DNA from: Maratus speciosus
Lineage: Eukaryota > Arthropoda > Arachnida > Araneae > Salticidae
Direction: 5' to 3'
Assembly: GCA_963932465.1 (NCBI GenBank)
Contig: OZ010786.1
Location: 533,513,073-533,577,072 of the forward strand
Length of the DNA stretch: 64,000 nucleotides
The notes under the pieces are model-generated. The model searched no databases and was not told the origin of the DNA. It saw only the letters and a list, made by a program, of their open reading frames with translations. This document shows, in pieces, positions 59,074 to 64,000 of the stretch (the first letter of the stretch is position 1; every line of letters starts with the position of its first letter). A program made the translations under genes and the position numbers.

Positions 59074-59754
59074 GAAAACCTTGTATCTGCGTGGATTCAA
59101 TATCATGATTCAAATTACATTACTAATCTTATTTTATTCTTCTTTTATAGTGTGAGTGTGCGAGCTTATGTAACCAAGATATAGCATTAGATTAAATGGT
59201 TTTGTTCTGCACTTCTGCTCATCAATGAATACCACTTACACATTTTTTCAAATAAAATTAATCGAGTGTTTCTAGGTGATCAACGTGAGAAGTCAAGCAC
59301 TCTGCGTTCACTTACCAGAAAGGTAAGAAAAAACATTCTATCTTTCATTATTGATGTAAATACTTTTGGTATAATAATTTTATATTCATACTGGGTCGTT
59401 AGCTTAAAGCTAATCGCGAACTCACCCCTTCTAGATATTTTAAAAGATTATGAGACTGAGTTGAAAGGGAAAGTAAATAAATAAATAAAAAAAAACCCAT
59501 TAATAAAAATTTGTTTATCTGATTGTGATAAAATGATGAACAAGATGCACATATGCGATATGAAATATTGAAATACATACATGAAAATAAAAATAAATGT
59601 GCATGAATAAATAACGATATATATAATATCTCAAAAAAAGAGTATTATTGTGAATGAACATTGATTGATTATTGTGAATAAATGATCATTTTATTTATAT
59701 TTATGAATATATTCTAAGAAATTATTTTAAGAAAGTCACAAACTTCTTATAGTA

Positions 59755-59776
59755 AATATATTTGTTATCAAAGAAT
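59755..59776 (+). other. Candidate primer-binding site
   Basis: 'TTTGTTATCAAAG', about 25 nt before the gag ATG, resembles the TGGTATCAGAG-type sequence complementary to initiator tRNA used by many Copia elements. The match is imperfect. Confidence 0.3.
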
Positions 59777-59799
59777 TTATAAAACTTGAATAACACGCT

Positions 59800-60585
59800 A
59801 TGTCTGCCTCAAAAGAAATTACGGCAGTAGAGAAATTAAACGATAATAATTATAATCATTGGTGTTTTAAATTAGAAAATCTGTTAATTAAAGATGATTT
59901 ATTCAAATATATAACAGAATCTCCACCTGCCACACCCGATGATACATATACTAAACACGCGGCTAAGGCGAAAGCCATAATTTGTTTGTGCCTTGAAAAT
60001 ACACGAATTGTGCACATCAGACATTTGATATCTCCCAAAGACATTTGGGAAAGATTAAAAAGTGTTCACCAAAGGGCGAATTTATCATCCAAATTATTCC
60101 TTTTGAGGAAACTATATTCGCAAAGGCTCAACGAGGGCGGAGACTTAAATTTACATATCAACAATATTTTAACTATCCGCGAAAAACTCGCTGCCATTGG
60201 AGAGCTCATAAATGATTCGCACATTGTGGCTCTTATGCTTTGCAGCTTGCCTCAGTCATACGCTCCTCTTATAACGAGCATGGAGGCTAGAGACGAAAAG
60301 GATCTAGACCTCGAGTTTGTAAAAAACAAACTCATCGATGAGTACTCTCATCGAATCGAATACAAAAACACCAGCACACGACCAAGGGACACAGCATATA
60401 AAATTGTAAATAAAGGAATTAAAAAGTATTGCAGCTTCTGTCAACGAGATGGGCACGCTCGTTCAGAAAGTTACAAATTGAAAAACAAACAGAAAAACAA
60501 TTACCAAAGAAGTGAAAATTATAACAGTAATAAATTTAACAACCATGCCAACTTTAAAGCGAATTCGGTGAACACCAAAAATTAA
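59800..60585 (+). pseudogene. Copia gag segment, ends at a premature TAA
   Basis: 261 codons from ATG (MSASKEITAVEKLNDNNYNHW, the usual Copia gag start) through a UBN2-type gag region (IWERLKSVHQ, LFLLRKLYSQRL) to a CCHC zinc knuckle. The knuckle reads Cys211, Cys214, His219, Ser224: the fourth metal ligand has changed to Ser (codon at 60469). TAA at 60583 lies in frame with the following protease segment, which stays open without it. Neither change is expected in an active element. Confidence 0.85.
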
Positions 60586-61458
60586 CACAATGGTAGTAAA
60601 ACCGACTCCTCGAATTTTTGCCTCAACAGCAAGTCAAATATAGAGGATGAGGTCAACCAATCGATCATTCCTCTCTTCCCTGTGGAAAACAATTTTGAAA
60701 TTCAGTCAGTAAAAATTAACCAAACACAAACAACAGATCCAAACACATATATCATTGACTCGGGTTGTACCAGGCACGTTGCATCAGCAAAAACAAATTT
60801 TGCTACATTCACAGCCGGGAATTTTGGGAATATAACAATCGCTAATGGAAAAAGGCTTAATTCGGAAGGTATGGGCGATGTAAAAATAAAAACAGACAAA
60901 AACCACCACATTACACTAAGAAATGTATTGTACTGTCCAGAACTAAAGGGCAATTTATTGTCAGTTAAGAAAGCCACTGAAAATAATATAAAGGTAATTT
61001 TCGAGAAAAATGCATGTTTATTTGTCAAAGATGATAATATAATCTTGACAGCTAAATTAAATGATAATCTCTACGTATTAAACCCTGAAGATGATTACGG
61101 CTATACTATAAGTACTCAAACTTTCTGTAACAATACAAATTGTATTTCATTGTGGCACCGAAGACTCGGACACAAAAATTTTGATGACATTAAATACCTT
61201 GTTAATCATGAATTAGCCAATGGGATAACAATTAACAAATGTAAACATGACACGCGATGCACCAAGTGCATTGAAGGGAAACTTTCCGCTCTGCCCTACC
61301 CTAAAGTTGCCACAAACAGAAGCAAAGACATCGGTACCCTCGCAAATTCCGCTATATGTGGCCCCATGAATACTGAAACGATAGGAGGGAAAAGGTACTT
61401 TATAACATTCACGGATGATTATAGCAGGTATACAATAACATACTTAATCGAGCATTAA
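60586..61458 (+). pseudogene. Copia protease and integrase N-terminal part, ends at a premature TAA
   Basis: In the same frame as gag. The protease active site 'IIDSGCTRHV' has Asp at 60757. The integrase zinc domain carries HRRLGH and CTKC. In the integrase core the first acidic residue of the DDE triad, expected before 'CGPM', is Ala (codon 61351-61353). The segment then has 'FITFTDDYSRY' and stops at TAA 61456. The loss of a catalytic Asp would abolish integration even without the stop. Confidence 0.85.
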
Positions 61459-62292
61459 TCGGAAGCCGTTATCAAACTGAAAGAATACATAGCGCTAACA
61501 AAAAATAAATTTGGCAAGTTGATAAAGGCAATAAGGTCCGATAACGCAAAAGAGTATATAAGTGATGAATTTGAAAACTGCCTGATAGAAAACGGGATAG
61601 AGCGTCAATTGAGTGTTCCCTATTCTAGCCCACAGAACGGCGTTTTAGAGAGAAAGAATAGAACGATAGTGGAAATGGCTAGAACCATGTTGTCGGACGC
61701 CAAGTTACCTGAGCAATTCTGGGGGGAAGCTGTCATGTCCGCCACCTACCTCATCAACCGTCTACCAACAAAGGCTAACAAAAATAACATGACACCCTAT
61801 GAACTTTGGCATAAAAGAAAACCCGATCTCTCGAACATCGAAACATTCGGATGTAAGGCATTTGCCTATGTTGACAAACCTAAAAGAAATAAATTAGATG
61901 AGAAAGCCATCGAGGGAATAATGTTGGGATATGATTTCAGAAGCAAGGGCTATAGGATATATACGGGTGAAAATAAAATTATAATATCTAGAACCGTAAA
62001 ATTCTTCGAAGAAGGTATAAAAAATGAGGAAATTAAACCCGCCAAGGAAAATCAAAACAACGAACAAACTCCAGCAGATAATATTGAAATTGATCTAGAA
62101 GAGCGCGACGATGATCAGAATAACACCCCGACCGACACATCCCTTGAGCCGAGAAGATCGCAAAGACAAAATCGTGGCGTACCACCTAACCGTTATGGAA
62201 TAAGCGCAAACCTGTGTCAAATTCAGGAGCCAAAGTCATGGACAGACCTACAAAATATCAATGACGCAGAAACTAAAGATAAATGGCTATAA
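61459..62292 (+). pseudogene. Copia integrase core and C-terminus, ends at a premature TAA
   Basis: Still in the gag frame. It carries the second and third acidic residues of the triad (Asp codon 61540 in 'RSDN', Glu codon 61648 in 'NGVLERKNR') and the integrase C-terminal 'GCKAFAYV' and 'GIMLGYD' region. An acidic linker follows (RDDDQNNTPTD). 'NRYG' and 'DKWL' mark the approach to RT, interrupted by TAA at 62290. Confidence 0.85.
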
Positions 62293-63778
62293 GCCACTAG
62301 TGAGGAAATAGATTCTCTGAAGCAAAATAATACTTGGAGATTAATAAAACCTATCCCGGGAAAACGCGTCATACGTTGTAGGTGGACGTTTAAGGCAAAA
62401 AGGGGAGCCAACGGGTCTATAGAGCGATATAAAGCCAGATTGGTCGCTAAGGGATATGCTCAAAATATGGAAGCGATTTCGACGAGACCTACGCACCCGT
62501 TGTAGCGCATACCACCCTGCGAGCATTCTTAAACGCAACGGTGTACAAAGACCTTAAAATAACTCACCTAGATGTCAAAACTGCTTTCTTACATGGCGAT
62601 TTAGAAGAGGAGGTTTATATGCATCAGCCAAAGGGATACATAACAAAAGGGGAAGAAGATAAAGCGTGTAGTTTAAACAAAGCGATTTACGGCCTTAAGC
62701 AGGCAGCTAGGGCGTGGAACCAAAAAATAAGTAAATCTCTAAAAGAACTAAATTTCGTTGAATGCGCGTCAGACAAATGTCTGCACAAAAGAGTCCAAGA
62801 TGGAAAAATCGCATACGTAATAGTGTATGTTGATGACATCTTAGTCGCAGGAGACAAAACAGACACACACGAAATATACACTGAATTATCAAAGCAATAC
62901 GAAATCAAAAATTTGGGTCAAGTAACACAATATTTAGGCATAAACATAAAGGAAACAGCAAACGGTAATCTAGAATTAGACCAGGAACACAAAATAATAC
63001 AAATCGCAGAAAAATTCAATTTGTTAAATGGTAAGCCTACGTATACACCCATGAATACTAACTACTTTAATCTAGATCCAAACGGGAAACTAATGGGAGA
63101 TAACGTAAAATTTAGACAGGCTATAGGAGGGCTTCTATACATTGCAACTTTAAGTAGACCCGACATAGCATCAGTCGTTAACATCCTGGGAAGAAGGAAT
63201 GAATCCCCAAGGGAAGTCGATTGGCAAGCTATCGAGAAATTAATTAGATATCTGCTTACTACCAAAGATCTTAAATTCGTCATAGATAAAACAAAACCTC
63301 CAATCCTAACGGTATATAGCGATGCCGATTGGGGGAACGACAGAATAGACAGGAAATCAACCACTGGAAACTTGTTTAAATTAGGAAATAATATATTGGC
63401 ATGGTCATCGAGGAAGCAGAGTTGCACAGCACTCTCGTCCACGGAGGCTGAATATATCGCTGCCTCTAATGCAGGTCAAGAGATCTCGTGGTTGTTAGAC
63501 CTGTTAAATGACCTCGAACTATGTCAACAACTACCCGTAACATTGTACGAAGATAACTTATCAGCCATAAGATTGACCGAAAACGAAAAGGCACAGACAA
63601 GAACTAAACACGTGGAAGTTAAGTATCACCACATCAGACATCTATGCCAGAATGGCATAATCAAAATAACTTATTGCCCATCGAAGTTAATGCTGCAGAC
63701 GTGCTCACCAAGCCGTTGCCTAAGCCTCATTTCGAGTGTTTGAGAAATAAGTTAAACATTTTACGCTCGTCGGTTTGA
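62293..63778 (+). pseudogene. Copia reverse transcriptase and RNase H, two frameshifts
   Basis: RT starts 'ATSEEIDSLKQNNTW' in the gag frame. A one-base loss near 62464-62467 moves it to the next frame, where it continues through 'HLDVKTAFLHGDLEEEVYM', 'LKQAARAWN', the catalytic YVDD (62826-62837) and RNase H (YSDADW, STTG, SSTEAEY). A second one-base loss near 63680 shifts the last ~30 codons, whose 'ADVLTKPLP' motif is readable in the third frame to TGA 63776-63778. RT and RNase H motifs themselves are intact. Confidence 0.85.
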
Positions 63779-63781
63779 CAT

Positions 63782-63793
63782 AAAAAGCGGGGG
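63782..63793 (+). other. Polypurine tract
   Basis: AAAAAGCGGGGG directly before the 3' LTR, the primer site for plus-strand DNA synthesis. The single C interrupts it. Confidence 0.7.
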
Positions 63794-64000
63794 TGTTGGA
63801 AAACGTCCCAGTGTAAGTGATTTTATGTCCAACATCACCTCGCTTGTGAAATGACAATTTCCTCGTGACATATGCAATGCGTCTTCATTTTTTTTAGTTG
63901 TGAAATATGTTCCAAGATGGCGACACTTCCCTGAGCTATGGTGGCGTAAGATCACGGACTAGCGAACAATTGTGTAAAAGACTTTTGTTTCGAAAAGGCG
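63794..64000 (+). repeat. 3' LTR, truncated by the window end
   Basis: Aligns with 58665-58872, with a C/T and a T/G substitution and one T fewer in a T-run. It continues beyond the window. Confidence 0.9.

Larger units (their letters stand above)
58665..64000 (+). mobile_element. Copia-type LTR retrotransposon, cut by the window end
   Basis: Identical LTR starts (TGTTGGAAAACGTCCCAGTG) occur at 58665 and 63794. gag-pol lies between them in Copia order (gag, protease, integrase, RT, RNase H). A polypurine tract (AAAAAGCGGGGG, 63782-63793) precedes the 3' LTR. The element is pseudogenised by three TAA stops and two single-base frameshifts. Over the visible 207 bp the two LTRs differ by two substitutions and one T-run indel, so insertion was fairly recent although the coding part is already broken. 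Confidence 0.9.

Noticed and set aside
58665..64000. Copia in-frame stops as recoded selenocysteine, like Naiad
   Set aside because: All three are TAA, and two frameshifts are also present; this is ordinary decay.

Overview
This is a repeat-dominated, AT-rich animal genomic window, most likely from a spider or another arachnid. The main reason is a Naiad-type Penelope-like retroelement whose single reading frame is interrupted only by UGA and carries a SECIS-like element after the stop. Multi-selenocysteine Naiads have been described from spiders and clams. The other contents (piggyBac, pogo, mariner, Helitron, Copia, tRNA-derived SINEs, foldback MITEs) fit an arthropod. Prokaryotic signals are absent.

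Layout. 0.5-2.0 kb: decayed transposase-like gene with SDNCGxQN and GHSYNxxD motifs, minus strand. 2.4-5.7 kb: two MITEs, a tRNA-like SINE scrap and a perfect hairpin. 7.06-11.52 kb: a piggyBac element bounded by TTAA sites, with a pogo-like element nested in its transposase gene. 11.6-13.75 kb: a small inverted-repeat element and two opposed mariner remnants. 16.5-20.16 kb: a minus-strand non-autonomous Helitron filled with about eleven copies of a ~306-bp repeat. 20.7-24.7 kb: foldback elements and a further Helitron-like 3' end. 24.85-31.53 kb: two full Naiad copies head to head, forming a 6.68-kb palindrome with a 17-nt centre. 31.6-33.9 kb: a second Helitron with a ~142-bp minisatellite. 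33.9-38.1 kb: foldback elements, including a 1.53-kb Tc1-type one, and a piggyBac MITE. 38.27-40.65 kb: a second TTAA-bounded piggyBac with a dead transposase. 41.5-44 kb: SINE and tRNA-like clusters and a palindrome with Penelope-like ends. 46.3-48.7 kb: a DUF4817 remnant and a 1.93-kb foldback element.

49.1-55.5 kb holds the only good candidate for a host gene. Three exons, all joined in phase 0 at GTAAGT donors, would encode a 381-residue protein with several N-terminal membrane segments and an acidic Ser/Thr-rich tail with an internal repeat. Its introns carry MITEs, a pogo remnant and tRNA-derived SINEs. 55.8-57.3 kb is another pogo remnant. 58.67 kb to the window end is a Copia LTR retrotransposon. 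Its two LTR segments differ at three positions over ~207 bp, and its gag-pol has three TAA stops, two single-base frameshifts and lost catalytic or metal-binding residues.

Functionally, the mobile elements are independent of one another. The active-looking one is Naiad: an N-terminal GIY-YIG endonuclease and a C-terminal reverse transcriptase, intact if UGA is read as selenocysteine. Most other elements are non-autonomous or dead. All family calls come from motif recognition by eye; no database search was run.
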